Program-made: the position numbers and the translations under genes
The notes under the pieces: generated by a model
Databases searched by the model: none
Seen by the model: the letters and a program-made list of their open reading frames with translations, nothing else
What the model was told of the DNA's origin: nothing
Source of the DNA: Planctomycetaceae bacterium
Lineage (GTDB): Bacteria > Planctomycetota > Phycisphaerae > Phycisphaerales > SM1A02
Assembly (NCBI GenBank): GCA_027488265.1
Contig: JAIYCA010000443.1
Span: 1-5,440, forward strand
Length of the DNA: 5,440 bases
Direction of reading: 5' to 3'
Part shown: positions 1 to 5,277 of the stretch, one piece after another
Position numbering within the stretch: position 1 is the stretch's first letter
How the letters are laid out: the number at the start of each line of letters is the position of its first letter

Positions 1-182
1 AGGACTTCGAGCCCTACTTGAAGGCCGTGGAAGTCGCCGAGAAGCTCGGCGATACGAAGACGGCATCGCGTCGTTTGCGTCAGGCCTACGCGATCAATCC
101 GAAGTCACCGGCTGTTGGCGCGAAACTCGCGGAATACGGCCTCGCGGCAGAGCCGACGACTGGTCTGCCACCTGGACCGTGA
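1..182 (+). CDS. C-terminal end of a TPR-like protein (5' truncated by window edge)
   Basis: An open frame enters from the left edge (first full codon at 3) and ends at TGA 180-182, giving about 59 C-terminal residues. The visible part reads as helix-turn-helix repeat sequence: an Ala/Leu-rich helix with KLGD, then a helix ending AYAINPKSP, the typical end of a tetratricopeptide repeat (A-x-x-x-x-P at the repeat boundary). It is followed by KLAEYGLA and a short Pro/Gly tail (GLPPGP). TPR domains are protein-protein interaction scaffolds; the partner and the rest of the protein are not visible. Codon use matches the neighbouring genes. The next gene on the same strand starts 46 bases later, so read-through or an operon is possible, but no terminator with a T-run is seen between them. 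The TPR assignment is moderate because only about one repeat is visible. Confidence 0.65.
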   Translation, partial: DFEPYLKAVEVAEKLGDTKTASRRLRQAYAINPKSPAVGAKLAEYGLAAEPTTGLPPGP

Positions 183-201
183 TTGAACGCTGCGCGCTCA
201 A
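183..201. promoter_or_regulatory. Imperfect inverted repeat upstream of the ArsR-methyltransferase gene
   Basis: TTGAACGC-TGC-GCGCTCAA begins directly after the stop codon of the TPR-like gene. The 8-base arms match at 7 of 8 positions around a 3-base centre. It lies 27 bases before the GTG at 229, where an autoregulatory operator could sit. It has no following T-run, so it is unlikely to be a terminator. Its sequence differs from the palindrome in front of ahcY, which argues against one protein binding both. In GC-rich DNA an inverted repeat this size can arise by chance. Confidence 0.25.
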
Positions 202-228
202 CGCGACGCGCACGGTTGATCGCCGCGA

Positions 229-1206
229 GTGAGGACGAGGCTGAAGCGGAAACTCGACGGAACACTCTTGACCGCTGAAAACCCTGTCTTTTCGATACTC
301 ACGGCGCTCGCTGATCCTCAGCGTGCGCGCATGTTGCGGCTTCTCGAACGCGAAGAACTCGCCGTCGGCGAACTCGCATCGGCGTTGCAACTCCCGCAGT
401 CGACGATGAGTCGGCATTTGAAGGCACTCTTTGAAGCGGGCCTTGTTGTGAAGCGAGCCGAGGGAACCGCGATGTTCTATCGGCTCTCTGCCGACGCCCT
501 GGGCACTGCAGCGCGAACAACGTGGGAACTCGTACGCGCGTCACTTGGTGAAAGCGCAACGCACGCTGGTGATGATCTGCGCCTTGCCGAAGTGCTTGCC
601 GCGCGACAACCCGATCCGAAGGGCTTCTTCGGTCGCGTCGGCGGGGAATGGTCGGACTTGCGCCGCGGACTTTTCGGCGAGCGTTTCGTCGCGGAAGCGA
701 TGCTCGCGCTCTTGCCGCGCGAATGGAACGTTGCAGATCTCGGCTGCGGAACCGGTGAGATTGCTGCGGAAATCGCGCCGTTTGTCGGTCGCGTTGTCGC
801 GATCGATCGCGAGCCAGCAATGCTCGAAGCCGCGCGTCGAAGATTGCGTGGTGTTACGAATGTCGAGGTTCGTCGCGGAGATCTCGCCAATCTCCCCGCT
901 GAAACTGGTGAGTTTGATGCGGCCGTGTTGTCGCTCGTTCTGCATCACGTGCGAGAGCCCGCCGCGATTCTTGCCGAGGCGCGGCGCGTCCTTGTGAAGG
1001 GCGGCGTCTTACTTCTCATCGACATGGTGCGACACGATCGCGCGGAGTACCGCACGACGATGGGACACGAGCATCTTGGTTTCAGCGAGGCAGATCTTGA
1101 GGGGCTCGCGACAGACGCGAAGTTCACGTTTGATCTCTATCGGCCGCTGCGGCCAGCGATTGATGCGAAGGGGCCAGGGCTCTTCGTCGCGCGGCTTGTG
1201 AAGTAG
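229..1206 (+). CDS. ArsR-family winged-helix regulator fused to SAM-dependent methyltransferase domain (SahR-like)
   Basis: A 325-residue two-domain protein. Residues about 20-90 form an ArsR-type winged helix: ALADPQRARMLRLLE, then the recognition helix QSTMSRHLKALFEAGLV (57-73) and the wing (VKRAEGTAMFYRLS). Residues about 140-325 form a class I methyltransferase: motif I DLGCGTG (170-176), the acidic residue AID (193) that usually binds the SAM ribose, GD at 217-218, FDAAVLSLVLHHV (229-241) and GGVLLLID (258-265). The segment where metal-sensing ArsR proteins carry ELCVCDL reads ELAVGEL (44-50). The only cysteine in the protein is C173 in motif I, so thiolate metal sensing is unlikely. Known family: SahR of Proteobacteria has this architecture, binds SAH in the methyltransferase-like domain and represses ahcY and other SAM-cycle genes. 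Here ahcY lies downstream on the same strand, so a SahR role is inferred. Catalytic methylation is the alternative. The GTG start at 229 has no clear ribosome binding site; TTG at 268 (312 residues) is also possible. Confidence 0.88.
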   Translation: MRTRLKRKLDGTLLTAENPVFSILTALADPQRARMLRLLEREELAVGELASALQLPQSTMSRHLKALFEAGLVVKRAEGTAMFYRLSADALGTAARTTWELVRASLGESATHAGDDLRLAEVLAARQPDPKGFFGRVGGEWSDLRRGLFGERFVAEAMLALLPREWNVADLGCGTGEIAAEIAPFVGRVVAIDREPAMLEAARRRLRGVTNVEVRRGDLANLPAETGEFDAAVLSLVLHHVREPAAILAEARRVLVKGGVLLLIDMVRHDRAEYRTTMGHEHLGFSEADLEGLATDAKFTFDLYRPLRPAIDAKGPGLFVARLVK

Positions 1207-1231
1207 CGCGGGGCGTGAAGTAGCCCGTGGC
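1198..1231. repeat. Tandem 17-bp direct repeat spanning the stop codon of the regulator gene
   Basis: Copy 1 (1198-1214) and copy 2 (1215-1231) abut and match at 15 of 17 positions; the first ten bases, GTGAAGTAGC, are identical. Copy 1 holds the last codons and TAG stop of the ArsR-methyltransferase gene. Copy 2 is noncoding and out of phase by two bases. It looks like a small tandem duplication at the gene end with no effect on the protein. Confidence 0.7.
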
Positions 1232-1306
1232 ACGGCGCGTCTCGTACGTGCAGCGCCGCACGACGGTGCTGCCGGTCTTCCTCTGATTTTCCCCGTGTTT
1301 CTGATG

Positions 1307-1343
1307 AAAAACGCCGACGGCTCGCGTAAACGAGCCGTCGGCG
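1307..1343 (-). terminator. Rho-independent terminator between convergent genes
   Basis: A perfect 13-bp stem (1312-1324 with 1331-1343; arm CGCCGACGGCTCG) closes a 6-base loop. Read on the minus strand it is followed by five Ts (A-run 1307-1311 on +), a textbook terminator for the Cys-rich protein gene, whose stop is at 1406. On the plus strand the hairpin is followed by only a broken T-rich stretch (AGTTTCAATTT), so it may also stop the regulator gene, less efficiently. Confidence 0.9.
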
Positions 1344-1405
1344 AGTTTCAATTTCCTACAGCGCGCGATGCGCGATCGCAGCCCCGCAATCACGCGGTGA
1401 CTTGA

Positions 1406-2065
1406 TCACTTCGCAGCGTCGATCTTCGCGAACGCAGCCTTCGGATCGGCCTTGATCGGGCCAACGCAGCCGTTGCAGCAGGCGCGCACGAGACGACCGT
1501 TGACGACGACATCGACCGCGCCCTCGCCGAGTGGCTTGCCGCTGATCGGGCAGGTCGTTGCCTTGTACGTTGGCTTCTGCTTCGCGATCACCGCAGCGTC
1601 GTAATCCTTCGCGTACTTCGCTGGATCCTTCGAGAATCGCGCGACGCACTTCTTGCAGCAAAGCTTGTAGACGCGGTTCTGGTAGACGACGGTCTTCGCG
1701 CTGTCGTCGATCCTCTCGTCGGTCATGACGAGGCAGCCCTCGATGGGGTACGTAGGCGCAGCCTTCACGATCGCTTCGTCCATCTTCGCGAGGTACTTCG
1801 ATGGATCGGCCTTGAACGACGCTTCGCACTTCGCGCAGCAGAACTTGACCTGCGTGCCGTCGAGGTTCTTGTCCTTCATGCCCGTGAGCACGGTCGTGAC
1901 TGCATCCGCACCAAGCTTCTCACCGGAAACGGCGCACGTGTCGAGCGGATAGGGATCACCACCGAAGGCATCGCCTGCGACGGGAGCAACAGTCATGGCG
2001 ATCGAGAGGGCAGCGCTCGCGACGGCTGCGAGGCTGGCGAAAGCGAAGGAGAGGGTGTTGCGCAT
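1406..2065 (-). CDS. Exported protein with three tandem Cys/CysCys-x-x-Cys (TRASH/YHS-like) modules
   Basis: A 219-residue protein with an N-terminal Sec-type signal: MRN, a long hydrophobic Ala/Leu stretch (about 5-29) and a likely cleavage site near VAGDA (29-33). The mature part is three copies of one module of about 60 residues. Each has a lone cysteine after a Tyr-containing lead-in, a beta-like stretch, then CCxxC and a KADP(S/A)KY-type helix. Cysteines: C44/C76-C77-C80, C111/C136-C137-C140 and C172/C196-C197-C200. This resembles TRASH/YHS-type treble-clef domains, which bind metals in copper or other heavy-metal handling proteins. Module 2 has GCLVM in place of C-x-(V/I)-S-G, and module 3 has GPIKADPKAAF in place of the usual helix start. 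There are no enzyme motifs. A function in periplasmic metal binding is inferred and the metal is unknown. The start is supported by AGGAA 8 bases upstream. The gene is divergent from ahcY and has its own terminator, so it is probably monocistronic. Confidence 0.85.
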   Translation of the reverse strand: MRNTLSFAFASLAAVASAALSIAMTVAPVAGDAFGGDPYPLDTCAVSGEKLGADAVTTVLTGMKDKNLDGTQVKFCCAKCEASFKADPSKYLAKMDEAIVKAAPTYPIEGCLVMTDERIDDSAKTVVYQNRVYKLCCKKCVARFSKDPAKYAKDYDAAVIAKQKPTYKATTCPISGKPLGEGAVDVVVNGRLVRACCNGCVGPIKADPKAAFAKIDAAK

Positions 2066-2073
2066 CGTGTGAT

Positions 2074-2078
2074 TTCCT
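2074..2078 (-). promoter_or_regulatory. Ribosome binding site of the Cys-rich exported protein
   Basis: On the minus strand AGGAA lies 8 bases before the ATG at 2065. It is the clearest Shine-Dalgarno-like sequence among the complete genes of this window and fixes this start. Confidence 0.6.
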
Positions 2079-2156
2079 GAGGATGTCAGCGAAAGTGAAC
2101 GAGTTGTTCTCGACGACCCACTGTCGACGAGCGCGCAACTCGAGCGTGTTTGCCAT

Positions 2157-2171
2157 CGGCATTGAATGCCG
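2157..2171. promoter_or_regulatory. Perfect 15-bp dyad, possible operator
   Basis: CGGCATTGAATGCCG has 7-base perfect arms about a single central base. It lies about 92 bases upstream of the Cys-rich protein start. It could bind a dimeric regulator controlling that gene. No matched promoter elements were found and the binding protein is unknown. Confidence 0.3.
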
Positions 2172-2274
2172 CGGGGCGGATACTACGGGCAGCGCATCCC
2201 TTCAGGGCGCCGCATTCGTGCTGCGGGTGCGATCTGAACATGCGAGCGAAGTGGGGGAATCTCCATCGACGCGC

Positions 2275-2303
2275 TTGCCGCCGCCGATCCGGAGGGGTAT
2301 TCT
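2275..2303 (+). promoter_or_regulatory. Sigma70-type promoter for ahcY
   Basis: TTGCCG (2275-2280, 4 of 6 to TTGACA) and TATTCT (2298-2303, 4 of 6 to TATAAT) are separated by exactly 17 bases. The predicted transcription start is near 2310, about 143 nt before the ATG at 2453. The match is moderate but the spacing is ideal and the palindrome at 2308-2321 covers the predicted start, which fits a repressed promoter. Confidence 0.45.
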
Positions 2304-2304
2304 G

Positions 2305-2329
2305 CCGTTCATCCGGATGAATGGATGAA
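2305..2329 (+). promoter_or_regulatory. Operator-like palindrome over the ahcY transcription start, with an extra half-site
   Basis: The core TTCATCCGGATGAA (2308-2321) is a perfect 14-bp palindrome. It extends to 20 bp (2305-2324) with one mismatched pair. A second GGATGAA (2323-2329) follows the first (2315-2321) at 8-base spacing, giving a tandem half-site. An upstream ATCCGGA (2287-2293) repeats the core of the palindrome. Inferred role: binding site for a dimeric winged-helix repressor, most plausibly the SahR-like protein encoded at 229-1206, blocking RNA polymerase. I did not match it to a published SahR motif from memory. Confidence 0.5.
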
Positions 2330-2452
2330 AGGGCGCGGATCGCCCGCGGGTCGTCGAAGCCAACAAGCCAGTTTTGTGCAGCGACGCGACCCTCCGTTTC
2401 TTCCGGCTTCCCGTCACTCGCTCCGAAGGGCGCGATTCACTCGCGAATCAAC

Positions 2453-3994
2453 ATGACGACCGCTCCATCCACCATGAAATCGAAGACCTCCTCCAAGTCG
2501 AAGGCTGCAGCCGAGCCGTCGACCTTCCTCGACACTGGGCTCGTTCTTCTCACGAATCCTGCGTACAAGGTGAAGTGCACCGCTCCTGAAACAGTGCGTT
2601 TCGGCCGCAAGGAAATCGAACTCGCCGAGCACGAAATGCCGGGCCTCATGGCGCTGCGTGCGGAGTTCAAGGGCCGCAAGCCGCTGAAGGGCGCGCGCGT
2701 GTCGGGCTCGCTGCACATGACGATTCAGACGGCCGTCCTCATCGAGACGCTCGTTGAACTCGGCGCGGAAGTCCGTTGGGCTTCGTGCAACATCTTCTCG
2801 ACGCAAGATCACGCTGCTGCTGCGGTCGCGATCGGCAAGGGTGGCACGCCTGAGAATCCGAAGGGCACGCCGGTCTTCGCGTGGAAGGGTGAAACCCTCG
2901 CGGAGTACTGGTGGTGCACCTACCAAGCGATGAACTGGCCAGATGGTCAGGGCCCGAACATGATCCTCGACGACGGTGGTGACCTCACCCTCCTCGTCCA
3001 CAAGGGCTTCCAATTCGAGAAGGCGGGCAAGGTTCCGGCTGCGAAGCCGACCGACGTCGAGGAATACAAGGTCATCCTCGCGCTCCTCGCCGATCTCCAC
3101 CGCGACGCAAACGGCATGTTCGGCCGCATCGTGCCGAATATCCGCGGCGTGAGCGAAGAAACGACGACCGGCGTGCACCGTCTCTACCAGATGCAAGAGC
3201 TCGGTCAGTTGCTCTTCCCAGCGATCAACGTGAACGACGCCGTGACGAAGTCGAAGTTCGACAACCTCTACGGCTGCCGTCACTCGCTCGTTGACGGCAT
3301 CATGCGCGCGACCGACGTCATGCTCGCGGGCAAGACCGCGCTGATCCTCGGCTACGGCGACGTGGGCAAGGGTTCGGCACAGAGCCTTCGCACGCAAGGC
3401 TGCCGCGTGATGATCGCGGAAGTCGATCCGATCTGCGCGTTGCAGGCCTGCATGGAGGGTTACCAAGTTGTGACGCTCGAAGATGTCATCGACACGTGCG
3501 ACATCTTCGTCACCGCAACGGGCAACTGCGACATCATCACCGCCGACCACATGAAGCGGATGAAGGACAAGGCGATCGTTGGCAACATCGGTCACTTCGA
3601 CAACGAAATCGACATGCTCGGCCTCTCGAAGGTCAAGGGCGTGCGCCGCGTCAACATCAAGCCGCAGGTGGATGAGTGGGTGTTCGCTGATGGCAAGTCG
3701 ATCATCATCCTCGCGGAAGGCCGACTCCTGAACCTCGGTTGCGCGACTGGCCACCCGAGCTTCGTGATGAGCGCAAGCTTCACGAACCAAGTCATGGCGC
3801 AAATCGAGCTCTTCAAGAACTCGAAGCACTATGGCAAGACCGTGACGACGCTGCCGAAGCACCTCGACGAGAAGGTTGCTCGCCTCCACCTCGAGAAGTT
3901 GGGCGCGCGCTTGACGAAGCTCACGAAGAAGCAAGCCGAGTACATCGGCGTGCCAGCGGAAGGTCCGTACAAGCCGGATCACTACCGCTACTGA
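2453..3994 (+). CDS. ahcY: Adenosylhomocysteinase (S-adenosyl-L-homocysteine hydrolase)
   Basis: A 513-residue cytosolic NAD+-dependent enzyme that reversibly splits SAH into adenosine and homocysteine, relieving product inhibition of methyltransferases and feeding methionine regeneration. Family signatures in order: EMPGLMALRAEF, LHMT (H88, T90), ASCNIFSTQDHAAAA, DDGGDLT (173-179), ETTTGVHRLYQM (E236, T237-T239), KSKFDNLYGCRHSL (catalytic K266, D270, N271), the Rossmann motif GYGDVGKG (300-307), GHFDNEID (H381), GCATGHPSFVMS (H434) and the C-terminal KPDHYRY. The segment near 183-232 (KGFQFEKAGKV to RDANGMFGRIVPN) is the insert typical of many bacterial AhcY proteins. All catalytic residues I can check are present. 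Oddities are a Ser/Lys-rich N-terminus (about 25 residues) and KVKCTAPETVRFGRKEI where KVADI...WGRKEI is usual. ATG 2453 was chosen because the 44 in-frame codons upstream are unlike AhcY; no Shine-Dalgarno is seen, and ATG 2474 is possible. The gene appears monocistronic. Confidence 0.97.
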   Translation: MTTAPSTMKSKTSSKSKAAAEPSTFLDTGLVLLTNPAYKVKCTAPETVRFGRKEIELAEHEMPGLMALRAEFKGRKPLKGARVSGSLHMTIQTAVLIETLVELGAEVRWASCNIFSTQDHAAAAVAIGKGGTPENPKGTPVFAWKGETLAEYWWCTYQAMNWPDGQGPNMILDDGGDLTLLVHKGFQFEKAGKVPAAKPTDVEEYKVILALLADLHRDANGMFGRIVPNIRGVSEETTTGVHRLYQMQELGQLLFPAINVNDAVTKSKFDNLYGCRHSLVDGIMRATDVMLAGKTALILGYGDVGKGSAQSLRTQGCRVMIAEVDPICALQACMEGYQVVTLEDVIDTCDIFVTATGNCDIITADHMKRMKDKAIVGNIGHFDNEIDMLGLSKVKGVRRVNIKPQVDEWVFADGKSIIILAEGRLLNLGCATGHPSFVMSASFTNQVMAQIELFKNSKHYGKTVTTLPKHLDEKVARLHLEKLGARLTKLTKKQAEYIGVPAEGPYKPDHYRY

Positions 3995-4057
3995 ATCACA
4001 TGCACCGTGCGTGCAACTTCAAGGTTGCGCGCCGCGGCATGGCAGATAGGTAAACGC

Positions 4058-4093
4058 ACACGGCCCTCGCGATCGCGAGGGCCGTGTCTTTCT
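4058..4093 (+). terminator. Perfect 30-bp palindromic terminator between ahcY and the SDR gene
   Basis: Bases 4058-4087 are a perfect palindrome (arm ACACGGCCCTCGCGA), which would fold as a very stable GC-rich stem with a small GATC loop, followed on + by TCTTTCT. It lies 64 bases after the ahcY stop and 55 bases before the end of the convergent minus-strand gene. On the minus strand it is followed by GCGTTTA. A bidirectional terminator is likely. Confidence 0.85.
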
Positions 4094-4141
4094 GTCGACA
4101 TCCACGTCCAGCATCGGTGCACGTGCCGTGCACCATTCGGA

Positions 4142-5224
4142 TCAACCGCCGCGCGCGGCCCACTTCTCAAGCAACTCTCGCTCGCGCGCCTCGCTGATGC
4201 CAGGCTCGCGGCCGCTCCCCCAATCGGTTCCCGCGGGAAGCGTCGGCTTCGTCTCGAGATAGTCCGCGAGCGTGTCGCGCGCGGTTTCCGCCAGCGGTCG
4301 GCATTGCAAGCCATGCGCGAGTGCCTTCGAGATGTTCGCGCGGCCTGCGCCCGCAAACTCCGGTCCTTGCGGAATCCACAGCGGCAAACCCATCCACGGC
4401 GCGACTTGCTGTTCGAGCAGCCACGCTTCGTCGATCCAGACAAACTCAACCGGATCGGAAACGCTCGCCTTGATGCCTGCAAGCATCTCTTCCATCGTGA
4501 GCGGTCCTTCGGGGCCGTTCGCGATGTACGTGCCCTGATGTCCATCGGCGGCCAACTTCAACTGGAACGCCGCCAGATCGCGCACATCGATGAACTGAAC
4601 GCGCACGTCATCTGGTTTCGGCGCGCGCGGCGCGAGCACCTTGCCGCCGCGAGCGATGCGCGCGGGCCAGTAGGTGAATCGGCGTGTGTCGTCGCCAGGG
4701 CCAACGATGAGCCCAGGCCGCACGACGCAAGTCTTTCCTGGGCATGCAGCTTCGGCCGCTTGCTCGCACAGCGCTTTGAGCGGGCCGTACGTCATGCCCG
4801 TGATCTGCTCGACGGTTGGGTCGTCCATGGTCGCGACAGGCGTCGACTCATCGGGCGCGATGGAATTGTCCATCCACACAGAGACGGTCGAAACGAGTTG
4901 ATACATCTGCGTCACGGGCGCGAGCAGTTCCGCAGAGGCCTTCGTGATGCGCGGCACATACGACGAATTGTCGATGACCGCATCAAACCGCTCGCCCGCC
5001 TTCGTCATCTCGGCGACGAGCGTTTCGAGCGCCTTGAGTCCGTCGCCCTTCTTTGGATCGCGGTCGCCCTTCAACTGGCGAACCTTTGCGTAACGGTCGC
5101 CTGCGAGGCGGCCCGGATCAGTCTTTCCACGATTGAAGGTGGTGACGTCCCAGCCTTTCGCAAGGGCTTGATCAACAAGGTGAGGTCCGAGGAAGCCGGT
5201 TCCGCCGAGGATGAGGATGCGCAT
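4142..5224 (-). CDS. NAD(P)-dependent epimerase/dehydratase-like protein (extended SDR family)
   Basis: A 360-residue protein of the extended short-chain dehydrogenase/reductase fold. It begins directly with the dinucleotide-binding strand and glycine motif MRILILGGTGFLG (GGTGFLG 7-13). This is followed by a TTFNRGK segment (28-34), typical of the strand-2 cofactor-selectivity region, then DAVIDNSSY (81-89), VSTVSVW (111-117), the active-site pair Y146-x-x-x-K150 in MTYGPLKALCE, RPGLIVGPGD (169-178) and FIDVRDLA (211-218), with a C-terminal substrate-side domain. The residues needed for NAD(P) binding and hydride transfer are present. The substrate is not evident; relatives include nucleotide-sugar epimerases and CSP41-like proteins, and many are annotated only as reductases. 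ATG 5224 was chosen because it places the Rossmann strand at the N-terminus; the frame stays open to 5353, but those 43 residues look like noise. No Shine-Dalgarno is visible. The gene converges on ahcY and diverges from the membrane protein at 5278, so it is probably transcribed alone. Confidence 0.88.
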   Translation of the reverse strand: MRILILGGTGFLGPHLVDQALAKGWDVTTFNRGKTDPGRLAGDRYAKVRQLKGDRDPKKGDGLKALETLVAEMTKAGERFDAVIDNSSYVPRITKASAELLAPVTQMYQLVSTVSVWMDNSIAPDESTPVATMDDPTVEQITGMTYGPLKALCEQAAEAACPGKTCVVRPGLIVGPGDDTRRFTYWPARIARGGKVLAPRAPKPDDVRVQFIDVRDLAAFQLKLAADGHQGTYIANGPEGPLTMEEMLAGIKASVSDPVEFVWIDEAWLLEQQVAPWMGLPLWIPQGPEFAGAGRANISKALAHGLQCRPLAETARDTLADYLETKPTLPAGTDWGSGREPGISEARERELLEKWAARGG

Positions 5225-5277
5225 GGGCGGCAGCGTAGTGGCGAAGTGGCCGACAGGTTGCGCGATACAGTGCGCCC

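Larger units (their letters stand above)
2066..2452. other. Divergent intergenic region between the Cys-rich protein gene and ahcY
   Basis: These 387 bases separate two divergently transcribed genes. On the Cys-rich gene side: the ribosome binding site, a long-spaced inverted repeat (CGAGTTG 2100-2106 with CAACTCG 2136-2142), a direct repeat TCGACGA (2110-2116 and 2124-2130), and a 15-bp dyad at 2157-2171. I find no convincing minus-strand promoter. On the ahcY side: a -35/-10 pair, an operator-like palindrome and a leader of about 143 nt. The leader holds a small hairpin (GGGCG 2331-2335 with CGCCC 2341-2345) and another just before the ATG (GATTC 2434-2438 with GAATC 2445-2449). No known riboswitch consensus is recognised. 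Open frames crossing here do not look like real proteins. Confidence 0.6.

Noticed and set aside
229..2065. Metal-resistance module made of the ArsR regulator and the Cys-rich protein
   Set aside because: The regulator has no metal-binding cysteines and carries a SAM-binding domain, and the two genes are convergent with a terminator between them. It is kept only as the alternative hypothesis.
2083..2328. 81-codon plus-strand frame in the divergent intergenic region
   Set aside because: It overlaps the promoter and palindromes, has no ribosome binding site, and its translation shows no domain-like composition.
2321..2452. Upstream ATG at 2321 as the ahcY start
   Set aside because: It lies inside the operator-like palindrome, only about 11 bases after the predicted transcription start, and the 44 extra residues do not resemble AhcY.
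2321..2452. SAH riboswitch in front of ahcY
   Set aside because: I looked for the conserved GAGGAGCGCUGC-type core and did not find it. A covariance search would settle it.
2414..3982. Long open frame (522 codons) on the minus strand opposite ahcY
   Set aside because: It is antisense to a canonical, fully conserved AhcY. Its translation is rich in Arg/His/Glu/Val without domain motifs, as expected of a GC-biased antisense shadow.
4069..4076. GCGATCGC octamer, like the cyanobacterial HIP1 repeat
   Set aside because: I noticed only this copy, at the centre of the terminator palindrome, and one near 1371; two in GC-rich DNA are not notable and nothing else suggests a cyanobacterium.
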